Assembly (NCBI GenBank): GCA_937960895.1
Contig: CALCJD010000059.1
Coordinates: forward strand, 1-26,925
DNA from: an uncultured Spartobacteria bacterium
GTDB taxonomy: Bacteria; Verrucomicrobiota; Verrucomicrobiia; Chthoniobacterales; Terrimicrobiaceae
Length of the DNA stretch: 26,925 nucleotides
Reading direction: 5' to 3'
Part shown: positions 8,447 to 16,455 of the stretch, one piece after another
How positions within the stretch are numbered: the first letter of the stretch is position 1
Layout: each line of letters starts with the position of its first letter
Notes under the pieces: generated by a model
What the model was told of the DNA's origin: nothing
Databases searched by the model: none
Seen by the model: only the letters and a program-made list of their open reading frames with translations
Made by a program: the position numbers and the translations under genes

Positions 8447-8815
8447 TCACTCCTTCTTTTCCCAAAGTCCGAGTTTCTGGGCCATTTCGCCGCGTTTCTG
8501 GCAAAACTCGCCGGCTTTGGAGCGATATTTTTCCGCGAGGCGCTTTTGGTTTTTCTCCCAGGCTTCGAGGCATTTTTCGAGCATGTCCGCTTCGGACAGC
8601 GTGTAGGTCACGTATTTCTGCTCCTCGGGGGTGAGCGATCGTCCGGCGTCGGTGGCGGTGGACTGACGGTAATGGGCGTCCTTCCGCAGATCGGTGATGT
8701 TTTTGCGGAGTTCCGCGGCCACCGGATCCGGGTCTTTTTCCGGATGTTCCGCCTGCAGCGGAGCGGAAAGGATGAGGGCCAACGGGAGGACCAGCAGGCG
8801 GAGGAACCGCTTCAT
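8447..8815 (-). CDS. Small secreted helical protein, unknown function
   Basis: This 122-aa protein has a clear Sec signal peptide (MKRFLRLLVLPLALILSAPLQA, cleavage after about residue 22, AXA-like). The mature part of about 100 residues is highly charged and predicted helical, with two cysteines (MLEKCLEA and AGEFCQKRG) that could form a disulfide in the periplasm. I do not recognise a family. The mature protein resembles small periplasmic helical proteins in general composition only. It is divergent from the metallophosphoesterase gene, with an 86-bp spacer between them. The signal peptide makes this a confident gene even without a function. Confidence 0.8.
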   Translation of the reverse strand: MKRFLRLLVLPLALILSAPLQAEHPEKDPDPVAAELRKNITDLRKDAHYRQSTATDAGRSLTPEEQKYVTYTLSEADMLEKCLEAWEKNQKRLAEKYRSKAGEFCQKRGEMAQKLGLWEKKE

Positions 8816-8901
8816 AAAACCATCCTAACCGGACGAAACGGGGGCGTCAGGTTTTTTCGGAGCTTGTCGTCGGGACGCGGACTGGTAGGGAACGGAGGCG
8901 C

Positions 8902-9531
8902 ATGAGGACGATCCTGATCGGAGACATTCACGCCTGCTTCCGGGAATTCCAGGAGCTGCTCGAGCTGGTCGGCCCCGGGGCTTCCGATCGATTGATTTTG
9001 ATGGGTGACCTTGTGAACAAGGGCCCGGATCCCGGCGGGGTGGTGCGCACGGTGCGCTCGCTCGGCTGTCTTTGCCTGCGGGGCAACCATGAGAATGATC
9101 ACCTGCGCTGGCACGCCGGCGCGGCACGTCCGAAGGACGACAGTGTGCGCACGCGCAAGCTCATGACCGCCGACGACTACGCGGGCTATCTGGCCATGGC
9201 CGAGGCCATGCCGCTGTTTCTTGAGGACGCCGGACTGGTGGCCGTGCATGGCGCGGTTGTGCCGGGGATTCCGCTGTCCGAACAATCCCCGGCCCTGCTG
9301 ACCGGAGACGAAACCCCCGACCCGGCGTGGAAGGACGGCATTGATCTCGGCCGTCCGCTCGTGGTGGGCCACAAGCGGTATCGCCGGGATTTTTCCAAAC
9401 CCTGCATCGCGCCCGGAAAGTTCTACGGCATCGACACCGGCTGTGTTTACGGCGGCGCCCTTACCGCACTGGAAATGCCGTCCGGCAAAATCTGGCAGGT
9501 CCGGGCCCGCCGGGATTATGCCGGCAAATGA
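8902..9531 (+). CDS. Metallophosphoesterase of the PPP (PrpA/ApaH-like) type
   Basis: This 209-aa calcineurin-fold phosphatase uses a two-metal centre to hydrolyse phosphoesters. The ordered motifs are GDIH (residues 7-10), GDLVNKGPD, GNHEND, VHG, GHK and GIDTGCVYGG. Together these place it with the PPP-type protein phosphatases and the symmetrical Ap4A hydrolases, and the final GIDTGCVYGG block is typical of both. At 209 aa it is shorter than ApaH (about 270-280), so a PrpA-like or general phosphatase role is as likely. The ribosome site GGAGG lies 4 nt before the ATG at 8902. The TGA stop lies inside the head motif of repeat copy B. Confidence 0.92.
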   Translation: MRTILIGDIHACFREFQELLELVGPGASDRLILMGDLVNKGPDPGGVVRTVRSLGCLCLRGNHENDHLRWHAGAARPKDDSVRTRKLMTADDYAGYLAMAEAMPLFLEDAGLVAVHGAVVPGIPLSEQSPALLTGDETPDPAWKDGIDLGRPLVVGHKRYRRDFSKPCIAPGKFYGIDTGCVYGGALTALEMPSGKIWQVRARRDYAGK

Positions 9532-9680
9532 AAACGCTGAAATGCTGACATGCGGAATGAAGGCATGCAGGCGCCGACATAAGGAGGTGAGGGGTCCCGC
9601 GTTGTCCACGGGCGGACGCCCGCCAAAGCGTAAACCAAGGGAAGGAAATTTGGGACAGGCCGCCCCTTTCCCTGCTTGGG
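9529..9680 (+). repeat. Dispersed intergenic repeat, copy B
   Basis: This copy begins at the stop codon of the metallophosphoesterase with TGAAAACGCTGAAATGCTG. The core GCAGGCGCCGACATAAGGAG is at 9567-9586, followed by GGGGTCCCGCGTT. A short hairpin at 9609-9623 (GGGCGGACGCCC) and a GGAAATTTGGGACAGGCC segment then match copy C. It is oriented with the upstream gene and faces copy H at the other end of the same spacer. Confidence 0.85.
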
Positions 9681-9709
9681 CGGGGCGCAAGGCGCATTGC
9701 AGCGCTTCG

Positions 9710-9771
9710 GCATTTTTCCGCCTTCCGATTTTCGCCTTCTCCCCCGCCTCCTCACGTCGGTGCCTACGGCT
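9710..9771 (-). repeat. Dispersed intergenic repeat, copy H
   Basis: On the minus strand this copy reads from the 3' end of cutA. The core GTAGGCACCGACGTGAGGAG occupies 9748-9767, followed by GGGGGAGAAGGCGAAAATCGG. The core overlaps the cutA stop codon, which is the TAG of its GTAGGC. It is inverted relative to copy B, so the 232-bp spacer has an inverted-repeat layout. Confidence 0.75.
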
Positions 9772-10093
9772 GGAGGTTCGGATTGTTGACGAGGGCGGTG
9801 ACCCACGCGGCGTAATCGCCGGAGACCGCGGCGGGGTCGATGGCAACGATTTCGGGCGTTTCGTAGGGGTGAAGTTCCTTCAGACGGGCTTCGAAGCGCG
9901 GATAGGCCTCGACGGTTGTCTTGAAGATCACCACGGCCTCGGTGGTGTCCTCGACTTCGCCCTTCCACAGGTAAACCGACCTCGCTCCGGGCAGGATGGT
10001 TCCGCAGGCGGCGAGCCCTTCCTCGACGAGGTGACGGATAACCTTGGCCGCGTCGTCGCTGGTGGAAAAGGTGGTGAAAATCAGGCGAACCAT
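9764..10093 (-). CDS. cutA: CutA1 divalent cation tolerance protein
   Basis: This 109-aa protein is a small cytosolic trimeric CutA1 family member, historically linked to copper tolerance and structurally PII-like; its direct role is unsettled. Family signatures are all visible: IFTTFSTSDDAAKVIRHLVEEGLAACGTILPG, then SVYLWKGEVEDTTEAVVIFKT and LHPYETPEIVAI. The conserved Cys in LAACG and the YxWxG block are intact. Length matches the family (about 105-115 aa). It lies 13 bp downstream of mnmA on the same strand, so the two are probably co-transcribed. The stop codon is contributed by repeat copy H. Confidence 0.97.
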   Translation of the reverse strand: MVRLIFTTFSTSDDAAKVIRHLVEEGLAACGTILPGARSVYLWKGEVEDTTEAVVIFKTTVEAYPRFEARLKELHPYETPEIVAIDPAAVSGDYAAWVTALVNNPNLQP

Positions 10094-10106
10094 CCGGAAG
10101 GGGTGT

Positions 10107-11231
10107 TTACCCCTTCATCATGGCGGGTTCGTTTTCCACCCGCAAGACCGCGGGTTTGCGCATGATCCATCCGCCGCCAATGACGCGGTCGTCGTCGTAA
10201 AACACCGCCGCCTGGCCCGGCGTGATGGCGCGCTGCGGGACGTGCAGCCGGACGCGGGCGCGCTGATTGGGCAGCGGCTCGACGGAAGCCTCCGCGCCGG
10301 GATGGGCGTAGCGGATTTTCACCGTGATCGTGGCGGGAATTTCCCCCTCCGGCACGTGCCACGTGACCCGGTCCACCTCAAACTCGTCCCGCACGAGGTC
10401 CTCTTCGCCGCCGACAATGACGCGCGACGTTTCGGGATCGATGTCCACAACATAAAGCGGTTTCGGCGACCCGCCGGGCAGTCCCTTGCGCTGTCCGATG
10501 GTGAACATCTCGATGCCGTTGTGTTCGCCGAGGAATTTGCCGTCCACGGTGAAAATGCCGCCGCGATGAAAATCCTTCTCGCCCAGATGCGAGTTGAGGA
10601 AGGCGCGGTAGTCGTTGCCCGGCACAAAACAGATTTCCTGACTGTCCACCTTGTCGGCCACCTTGAGTCCGAGCTCGCGGGCGATCTCGCGGATCTCGGG
10701 TTTGGTCATGCCGCCGAGCGGCGTGAGGGCGCGGCGGAGCTGTTCCTGCCGCAGGCTGAAAAGAAAATACGACTGGTCCTTGCGGGCATCGAGCCCCTTG
10801 CGCAGCACGACGCGGTCGGGGTGGTGTTCGATGATGGCATAGTGGCCGGTGGCGATGTAGTCGGCGCCCAGCGCGACGGCCTTGTTCCAGAGATTGCCGA
10901 ACTTCAGCAGCTCGTTGCACATCACGCAGGGATTGGGCGTGCGCCCGGCCTGGTATTCGCTGGAGAAATAGTTGATGACGAGCTTTTCAAACTCCTCGGC
11001 CTCGTCGACCACGTAATGCGGCACGCCGAGCTTGTGCGCCACGCCGCGCGCGTCGGCGATGGCGGACGGCCCGCAGCACTTGTCCTCGGCCCGCGAAATG
11101 CAGTCCTGCGGCCAGACCTTCATGGTCACGCCGATGACTTCATAGCCCTGCTGCTTGAGAAGATGGGCGGTCACACTGGAATCCACCCCCCCGCTCATGC
11201 CCACGAGGACGCGCTTTTTGGTTTCTGACAT
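10107..11231 (-). CDS. mnmA: tRNA-specific 2-thiouridylase
   Basis: MnmA thiolates uridine 34 of the tRNAs for Glu, Gln and Lys, using ATP to activate the base and a persulfide relay for sulfur. The pyrophosphatase loop SGGVDSS lies at residues about 12-18. The catalytic cysteine pair is present as NPCVMCNELLKF and QEICFVPGNDY. The conserved ATGHYA and GQRKGL blocks are intact. I start at the ATG at 11231 (374 aa, normal for MnmA). An in-frame ATG at 11285 would only add an 18-residue tail unlike the family. It probably leads a two-gene operon with cutA and is divergent from the potassium-channel gene. Confidence 0.97.
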   Translation of the reverse strand: MSETKKRVLVGMSGGVDSSVTAHLLKQQGYEVIGVTMKVWPQDCISRAEDKCCGPSAIADARGVAHKLGVPHYVVDEAEEFEKLVINYFSSEYQAGRTPNPCVMCNELLKFGNLWNKAVALGADYIATGHYAIIEHHPDRVVLRKGLDARKDQSYFLFSLRQEQLRRALTPLGGMTKPEIREIARELGLKVADKVDSQEICFVPGNDYRAFLNSHLGEKDFHRGGIFTVDGKFLGEHNGIEMFTIGQRKGLPGGSPKPLYVVDIDPETSRVIVGGEEDLVRDEFEVDRVTWHVPEGEIPATITVKIRYAHPGAEASVEPLPNQRARVRLHVPQRAITPGQAAVFYDDDRVIGGGWIMRKPAVLRVENEPAMMKG

Positions 11232-11295
11232 CGGGGAAGTATAGAGCGAAATCGCCCGGGGGCAACTCCCCCGGATTCCGGGCATCGGGCGGTGC

Positions 11296-11326
11296 GGGGG
11301 GGGGAGGGGGCGGCCGCCTCCCCCCG
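11296..11326. other. G-run and perfect 9-bp hairpin between mnmA and channel gene
   Basis: A run of nine G (11296-11304) continues into a perfect 9-bp inverted repeat: GGGGGGAGG at 11299-11307 pairs with CCTCCCCCC at 11317-11325 around a 9-nt loop that contains CGGCCG. It lies in the 146-bp spacer between divergent genes, so it could affect transcription of either. The function is unknown, and long G-runs are also prone to sequencing length error. Confidence 0.45.
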
Positions 11327-11377
11327 TTTCCGGGAAGGCTTGTTGCCGGGGGCCGTGTCGGGTAGCCTGCCCTGCGC

Positions 11378-13066
11378 GTGAAATTCATTCCGGCTCAGAT
11401 CTCCCTGCTGCTGCGTCCCGGTGGGTCGCGGAGGAACGTCCGCTTTCTCGTCTGGTTTGCCCTGGTGCTGGCACTCCTCATCGTGGTCTTCACGGTGTTG
11501 TTTCACGCCATCATGCTGTATGAGCATCAGGAGCACTCTTGGCTGAGCGGGCTATATTGGGTGATGGTGACGATGTCCACGCTCGGATTTGGCGACATCA
11601 CCTTCAAAAGCGACATCGGCCGGATTTTTTCCGTGGTGGTCCTGCTGAGCGGCATCCTGTTCCTGCTCATTTTGATGCCGTTCACGTTCATCGAGTTTTT
11701 CTATTCGCCCTTCGTCAAGGCCCAGCAGGAGGCCCGGGCGCCGCGTTCGGTTTCGCCGGCGATCCGTGACCACGTGATCCTCACCCATCTCGACGACGTT
11801 TCGCTCACCCTCATCCGGCGGCTGGAAAAATACCGCTTTCCCTACGTGCTGGTGGTGCCGGACGTTGAAAACGCGCTGGCTCTCCACGACCTGGGGGTCA
11901 ACGTCGTGGTGGCCGATCTCAACGATCCCGCCGGTTTTGTGCGCTGCGGATTCGAGCGGGCCGCGATGGTGGCGGCGACGGGGGACGATTTTTCCAACAC
12001 AAGCATCGCCTTCACGGCACGGGAGCTTTCCGCCAACACCCTCATCGTCACCACTGCGGCGTCCTCCAGTTCGGTGGACGTTCTAAAACTCGCCGGCGCC
12101 AGCCACGTGATGCAACTGGGGGAGACGCTGGGCACCGCGCTCGCGCGCCGCACGGTGGCCGCCGACGCCCAGGCCCATGTGATTGGAAATTTCGGCGCGC
12201 TCCGCATCGCCGAGGCCATCGTCGCCGGCACGCCGCTGGCGGGAAAAACCCTGGCCCAGAGCCGCCTTCGCGAGCTGGTCGGGGTGAACGTGCTTGGACT
12301 CTGGCAGCGCGGGAATTTCCGCGCCGCCTTTCCCGACACCGTTCTCACGCCCGACTCCATGTTGATTCTCGCCGGCAATGAGGAGCAGCTGGACGCCTAC
12401 AACGGACTCTTTTGCATCTACAACCGGAGTCACCACCCCTCCATCATCATCGGCGCGGGGCGCGTGGGACGCGCCGTGGCCCGCACCTTCGAGGAGATGG
12501 ACATCGACTACCGCATCGTGGACAAGCTGCCCGAGCGCAACATCTGGGGCGACCGCTTTGTCTGTGGGAGTGCCGCGGACCTCGAGGTGCTCGAACGGGC
12601 CGGGATTCGCGAGGCGCCGGCGGTCATTCTGACCACCCGCGAGGATGCGGTGAACATCTACCTCAGCATCTATTGCCGGAAACTGCGGCCCGACATTCAG
12701 ATCATTGCGCGGTCCAACACGGACGGCAACGTCGCCCGCCTCCACGATGCCGGAGCCGACGTGGTGATGTCCTACGCGTCGATGGGCTCAAACATTCTCT
12801 TCAATCTGTTCCGCCGCGAAAACACCCTCCTGGTGGCCGAAGGACTCAATGTCTTCCGGCTCCCCACGCCGAAGGAATTGCAGGGCCGGTCGATCGCGCA
12901 GACCGAGGTGCGGTCCCGCACCGGCTGCAGCATCATCGCCGTCCAGCGCGGCGATCATCAGATTGTCAATCCGCCTCCGGAAACCGTCCTCAAGCCCTCG
13001 GACGAAATCATCCTCATCGGCACGCTGACCACGGAGGACGCCTTCTTTCGAAAATACGAAGCCTGA
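11378..13066 (+). CDS. Two-RCK potassium channel
   Basis: This 562-aa inner-membrane K+ channel has a two-TM pore with a long cytosolic gating module. TM1 is about residues 22-46, TM2 about 83-108. The selectivity filter between them reads TLGFGD (about 68-73), a variant of TVGYGD. Two RCK/TrkA units follow. The first Rossmann domain (VILTHLDDVSLTLIRRLEK) has lost its glycine-rich nucleotide motif; the second keeps GAGRVG near residue 358. Each is followed by a TrkA-C-like domain. The layout recalls GsuK-type channels. I use the GTG start at 11378 because it gives a natural N-terminus; an A/T-poor, TTGTTG-containing stretch lies upstream. It may set K+ flux in response to nucleotide or ion ligands. 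Confidence 0.92.
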   Translation: MKFIPAQISLLLRPGGSRRNVRFLVWFALVLALLIVVFTVLFHAIMLYEHQEHSWLSGLYWVMVTMSTLGFGDITFKSDIGRIFSVVVLLSGILFLLILMPFTFIEFFYSPFVKAQQEARAPRSVSPAIRDHVILTHLDDVSLTLIRRLEKYRFPYVLVVPDVENALALHDLGVNVVVADLNDPAGFVRCGFERAAMVAATGDDFSNTSIAFTARELSANTLIVTTAASSSSVDVLKLAGASHVMQLGETLGTALARRTVAADAQAHVIGNFGALRIAEAIVAGTPLAGKTLAQSRLRELVGVNVLGLWQRGNFRAAFPDTVLTPDSMLILAGNEEQLDAYNGLFCIYNRSHHPSIIIGAGRVGRAVARTFEEMDIDYRIVDKLPERNIWGDRFVCGSAADLEVLERAGIREAPAVILTTREDAVNIYLSIYCRKLRPDIQIIARSNTDGNVARLHDAGADVVMSYASMGSNILFNLFRRENTLLVAEGLNVFRLPTPKELQGRSIAQTEVRSRTGCSIIAVQRGDHQIVNPPPETVLKPSDEIILIGTLTTEDAFFRKYEA

Positions 13067-13079
13067 CTCCGGAAACAGC

Positions 13080-13110
13080 CCCGCAGATTTCCTGCGGGCG
13101 GGGCCGTTTT
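13080..13110 (+). terminator. Putative hairpin terminator after the channel gene
   Basis: A 7-bp stem (CCCGCAG at 13080-13086, CTGCGGG at 13092-13098) encloses a 5-nt loop, 14 nt after the stop codon. A short TTTT follows at 13107-13110 after an intervening CGGGGCCG. The T-tract is weak and displaced, so efficiency is uncertain. Confidence 0.35.
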
Positions 13111-13144
13111 CGGTGGAGCGTATGCCGGGGAAGCCGTCCTGCGC

Positions 13145-13318
13145 TCAGGCCATCGAGCGCGCTTTTCGGGCTTCCCGGGCTTTCTTGGAACGGTTGGCCA
13201 GAGTGGAGGGGAAGGTCAGTTCCGCCAGATGCACCTGACGGGTGAGCTTCCGATATCCTCCCTTTCGAAGCCCGTAGTTCTGGCAATCGAATGGGGAGTG
13301 GATTCTTGCTGTCTTCAT
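13145..13318 (-). CDS. Possible 57-aa basic small protein
   Basis: This minus-strand ATG-to-stop frame encodes 57 residues, beginning MKTARIHSPFDCQNYGLRKG and ending with a basic tail (SKKAREARKARSMA). I recognise no family and see no clear Shine-Dalgarno sequence. The composition is arginine/lysine-rich with one Cys, compatible with a small nucleic-acid-binding protein or with chance. It lies convergent to the channel gene in an otherwise gene-free spacer. It is listed because nothing else explains the stretch. Confidence 0.35.
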   Translation of the reverse strand: MKTARIHSPFDCQNYGLRKGGYRKLTRQVHLAELTFPSTLANRSKKAREARKARSMA

Positions 13319-13588
13319 ACCGGGAGGTTTCGTCCCTCAGGGTAAAACCGGACGGTCGAAATTTCAAAAACTTTGCCCGGGAAATGCGGCTTCCCTGCGA
13401 ATGTCCGCCAAGGCACCGGGCCCGTCCGGCGGCCCCGCCGCACCAAAGGGGGGATCCGGCAGATCGCCCAAGGCGCGCACCCATCCCCCGGGGCGGCTCG
13501 AAGGCCCCCTTTGGCGCCTGCCGTCCCTGCGGCGAAGCGGCGACAACTTGTCGGAATGCAGTCCGGTTCCGGGAACCGAAGCTGTCGG
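13319..13588. other. Gene-free spacer with small palindromes
   Basis: I see no gene in this GC-rich spacer. It contains two tight palindromes near the end of the Gfo/Idh/MocA gene: CGACAACTTGTCG at about 13540-13552, and CGGTTCCGGGAACCG at about 13564-13578. Either could form a hairpin in the 3' region of the gfo transcript (minus strand), but no T-tract makes them convincing terminators. Confidence 0.4.
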
Positions 13589-14644
13589 TCAAATCTTCAC
13601 CGGCCGCTGCTCGGCATCGGAGACGTAGCAGGCGTCGAGCACCTTCTGGACTTCGGCCCCGCGGGCAAAGTCGGGCTGGTCCTGTTTGCCGGTGCGGATG
13701 GACTTGATGAAGCGCTGGTAGTTGTTGGGCACTTCGGAAACGGTGACCTCCCGCCACGCGCCCTTGTCGAGATCGGCGCCGGAACAGATGCGGTACCCGG
13801 AGGTGGTGCGGTCGGAGTCAATCTCCACCGTCCCCTTGGTGCCGGCGATCTTGAGGAACAACCGGTTGGCATGACCGCCGCACCAGCGGGTGGTGTGGAT
13901 GGTGCCGAGCGCGCCGTTTTTGAATTCCACGTTGAGGACGGCGGAATCGTTGGCGTCGAACACGTATTCGCCGATGCGGTTGCCCGGGGCCTTCGGAAAC
14001 GCCTTGAGACGGCAGTACACCGAGGCGATCGGTCCCACGGGGAACGTCGCGAAATCGACGATGTGCACGCCCACGTCGCCGAGCACGCCCTTGCTTCCGT
14101 GTTTTTGGGAAAGCCGCCAGAGCCAGGCCGGCGTCGTGCGCCAGTCCCCCCAGATCTTGCTCGCCAGCCAGGCCTGCAGATAGCTGGCCTCCACGTGGCG
14201 CACTTCGCCGATTTCCCCCGCGTGCACGAGGGCCGCCACCGCCTGAATCGCCGGCCAGTCGCGGTAGGACAGGTTGACCATGTTGATGACGCCCGCCTTT
14301 TTCGCCGCCGCGACCATGCGCCGGGCGTCGGGATAGGTGACGGCAAGCGGCTTCTCGCAGAGCACGTGTTTGCCCGCCTTCAGACATTCGATGGCCAGCG
14401 GCGCGTGAAAGGCGTCCGGCGTGACAATCGAAACCGCGTCAAACTTCGCCTTGCGAAGCAATTCCTTCACGCCCCCGTAGGCCTCGCCGATGTTGTGCTT
14501 GTTGGCGAATTCCTCGGCCCGCGGCAGGTCCACGTCCGCGGCGGCCACGAGGGAACAGTTTTTGATGGCGTTGAACCGCTCGGCATGAACGTTGGCCATG
14601 CCGCCGGTTCCGAGAATGGCAAGGCGGACTGTCTTTTTACTCAT
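13589..14644 (-). CDS. Gfo/Idh/MocA family oxidoreductase
   Basis: This 351-aa NAD(P)-dependent dehydrogenase of sugars or cyclitols would be cytosolic. The Rossmann motif LGTGGMANVHAERF lies at residues 10-23, and EKPLAVT holds the family catalytic Lys. The C-terminal alpha/beta domain (GVLGDVGVHIVDFATF, then GALGTIHTTRW) is typical. The GDVGVHIVD block carries the Asp and His that commonly act in catalysis. It lies 96 bp downstream of the ThuA gene on the same strand, with the AraC regulator divergent from that gene. The trio suggests a small operon for one carbohydrate, but its identity cannot be read from sequence. Confidence 0.93.
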   Translation of the reverse strand: MSKKTVRLAILGTGGMANVHAERFNAIKNCSLVAAADVDLPRAEEFANKHNIGEAYGGVKELLRKAKFDAVSIVTPDAFHAPLAIECLKAGKHVLCEKPLAVTYPDARRMVAAAKKAGVINMVNLSYRDWPAIQAVAALVHAGEIGEVRHVEASYLQAWLASKIWGDWRTTPAWLWRLSQKHGSKGVLGDVGVHIVDFATFPVGPIASVYCRLKAFPKAPGNRIGEYVFDANDSAVLNVEFKNGALGTIHTTRWCGGHANRLFLKIAGTKGTVEIDSDRTTSGYRICSGADLDKGAWREVTVSEVPNNYQRFIKSIRTGKQDQPDFARGAEVQKVLDACYVSDAEQRPVKI

Positions 14645-14740
14645 GGGAAGAAACTGGGTTCGGTGAAATCAGGCCGGGGTGGAGCAGGGGGGCCTCCCGG
14701 CGCGATCCGGATCGAAAAAAGTGCTGCGGGAAGGTCCTCC

Positions 14741-15511
14741 TTATTTGTATCCCACCGTGGAGCGGAGGTGCGCTTCCGGATCGTCCGGCAGCGGCTCCAA
14801 GGCCGGGCTGTTCGGACAGGTGTCGGGAATGTTCACCGTGGGCCGGGCCCAGTGCACGGCGTTGGAGATGACTTTTTGCACCTCCGGCTGGTGGTAGGTC
14901 GGATAGGTTTCGTGTCCGGGCCGGAAATAAAACACCCGTCCGTTTCCGCGATACCACGTCGCGCCGCTGCGAAAGACCTCCCCGCCCGTGAACCAGGAGA
15001 TGAAAATGAGTTCGTCCGGCGTCGGAATGCCGAAGGGCTCGCCGTACATTTCCTCGGCGGGAATGACAAAATGGTCGCCGATGCCCCGGGCGATCGGATG
15101 GGACGGCATCACGTTCCAGATCCGCTCCTTGTCGCTGGCCTCCCGCCATTTGAGCGAGCAGGTCGTGCCCATGAGGGCCTTGAAGATTTTCGAATAGTGG
15201 CCGGAGTGCAGCACGATGAGCCCCATGCCCTCGAGCACGCGGCGTTTCACGCGCTCGACAACGGCATCCTGCACGTCACCGTGGGCCATGTGTCCCCACC
15301 AGGTCAGCACGTCGGTCGAGGCCAGGACCTCCTCGGTCAGACCGTGCTCGGGCTCGTCGAGCGTGGCGGTGCGGACGGAAAATCCGGGTTCCTTGCGCAG
15401 GAAGGCGGCGATGGTTTCGTGCATGCCCTGCGGGTAGAGCTCGGCAACCTTGGGATTGCGTTTTTCGTGGCGGAATTCGCCCCAGACGGTGACACGGAGA
15501 GAGGTGGACAT
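14741..15511 (-). CDS. ThuA-like trehalose-utilisation family protein
   Basis: This 256-aa protein has the glutamine-amidotransferase-like ThuA fold. The leading strand RVTVWGEFRHEK, the segment TDVLTWWGHMAHGDV, and the GLIVLHSGHYSKIFKALMGTTCSLKWRE block are characteristic of the family in sugar-catabolic loci. I start at the ATG at 15511, giving the usual N-terminus; an ATG at 15574 would add 21 residues. The biochemical role of ThuA proteins is poorly defined; in other bacteria they accompany oxidation or isomerisation of disaccharides with Gfo/Idh/MocA enzymes, exactly the partner found downstream here. No signal peptide is visible, so it probably works in the cytosol. Confidence 0.92.
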   Translation of the reverse strand: MSTSLRVTVWGEFRHEKRNPKVAELYPQGMHETIAAFLRKEPGFSVRTATLDEPEHGLTEEVLASTDVLTWWGHMAHGDVQDAVVERVKRRVLEGMGLIVLHSGHYSKIFKALMGTTCSLKWREASDKERIWNVMPSHPIARGIGDHFVIPAEEMYGEPFGIPTPDELIFISWFTGGEVFRSGATWYRGNGRVFYFRPGHETYPTYHQPEVQKVISNAVHWARPTVNIPDTCPNSPALEPLPDDPEAHLRSTVGYK

Positions 15512-15560
15512 CGGAAAAATCTGTTTTTCAAAAAAGCCGCCGCGGACCGGAAAATCAACG

Positions 15561-15572
15561 GCAATGAATTGC
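15561..15572. promoter_or_regulatory. Candidate operator in the thuA/araC divergent promoter region
   Basis: The 95-bp spacer between ThuA (-) and the AraC-type regulator (+) contains a perfect inverted repeat, GCAAT-GA-ATTGC. It lies 35 bp before the regulator ATG. Its place between divergent genes makes it a candidate binding site for the regulator, although AraC proteins more often bind direct repeats. It is a short site and could be chance. Confidence 0.3.
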
Positions 15573-15606
15573 ATTTGTCCGCGAAGAATAGCAAAAATCC
15601 GACCGC

Positions 15607-16455
15607 ATGCTTTCCATCGTCCGGGACATCGAACGCACCCTGGTTCGCCTGCGATCCGGACGGCTCCGCATCCACATTCCCCGTCCGGTCGGGCTTTACC
15701 GGAAGATCCCCCGCAGTTTTTTTCACGCCACGCCGGAGGTGTTCATCCAGACCGGAGGCGGCACGGATTTTGAGTGTCCGGGCGGTTCCTTCCGCCTCGA
15801 GGCCTGGGATGTCTGTGTGATGCCCGCGGGCGTTCCGCACATCGAGACGCCGGTCGACCTCGCCACACCCTATGGCATTCTGGTCTGCATGCAGGCGCGC
15901 GACGGTCTCCTGGTGCACCGTGCGGCGGCGTCCGAACGCCGCGAGATCGTGGCCATCCGCGCGGAGCATCTTCCCACCGGCCGCGGGCGCGCCGCGTTCC
16001 GGTACCTGGAGGAAATGTCGGCCCCCGTCCCCGAAAAACACCGCCGGGGTTATTTGCGCTGCCTGCTGGAGGCCTTTTTCATCACGACCATCGGGGAGTT
16101 GCAAAAACCCACCTTCCGAAACGACACGCGGTCGCCGCTCGTCACGGAGGCCGAAAAACTCGCCCGGGCGTTGCTGACCGATCCGGACCTTTCCGTCGTG
16201 CGCCTCGCGGCCTCCCTCGGGTGTTCCGCCGATTATCTGTCGCGGAGGTTTCAGCGGGAGATGGGGCAGACGCTGACCGGATGGCTCACGCGCGAACGGG
16301 TGGCCCTGGCGCGCGACCTCCTGACCGATCCGCGGCGCAGTGTGTCCGAGGTGGCATGGATGTGCGGGTTCAGCACGCCGTCCTATTTCATCCGGGTCTT
16401 CCGCCAGCAGACCGGCCTGACCCCGCGCGCCTGGCGGACGTCGGCGGCGGGGTGA
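15607..16455 (+). CDS. AraC-family transcriptional regulator
   Basis: This 282-aa regulator has an N-terminal cupin-like sensing domain (HATPEVFIQTGGGTDFECPGG, then VCVMPAGVPHIE) and a C-terminal pair of helix-turn-helix motifs. The second contains the conserved AraC signature VSEVAWMCGFSTPSYFIRVFRQQTGLTPRAWR. The first HTH spans LSVVRLAASLGCSADYLSRRFQRE. It is divergent from thuA-gfo and is therefore the likely local regulator of that operon, responding to its sugar or a derivative. Length is typical of the family. The ATG at 15607 gives a short N-terminal helix before the cupin. Confidence 0.94.
   Translation: MLSIVRDIERTLVRLRSGRLRIHIPRPVGLYRKIPRSFFHATPEVFIQTGGGTDFECPGGSFRLEAWDVCVMPAGVPHIETPVDLATPYGILVCMQARDGLLVHRAAASERREIVAIRAEHLPTGRGRAAFRYLEEMSAPVPEKHRRGYLRCLLEAFFITTIGELQKPTFRNDTRSPLVTEAEKLARALLTDPDLSVVRLAASLGCSADYLSRRFQREMGQTLTGWLTRERVALARDLLTDPRRSVSEVAWMCGFSTPSYFIRVFRQQTGLTPRAWRTSAAG

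Noticed and set aside
13373..15820. 815-aa plus-strand frame
   Set aside because: It runs antisense to the Gfo/Idh/MocA and ThuA genes and has no recognisable domain of its own.
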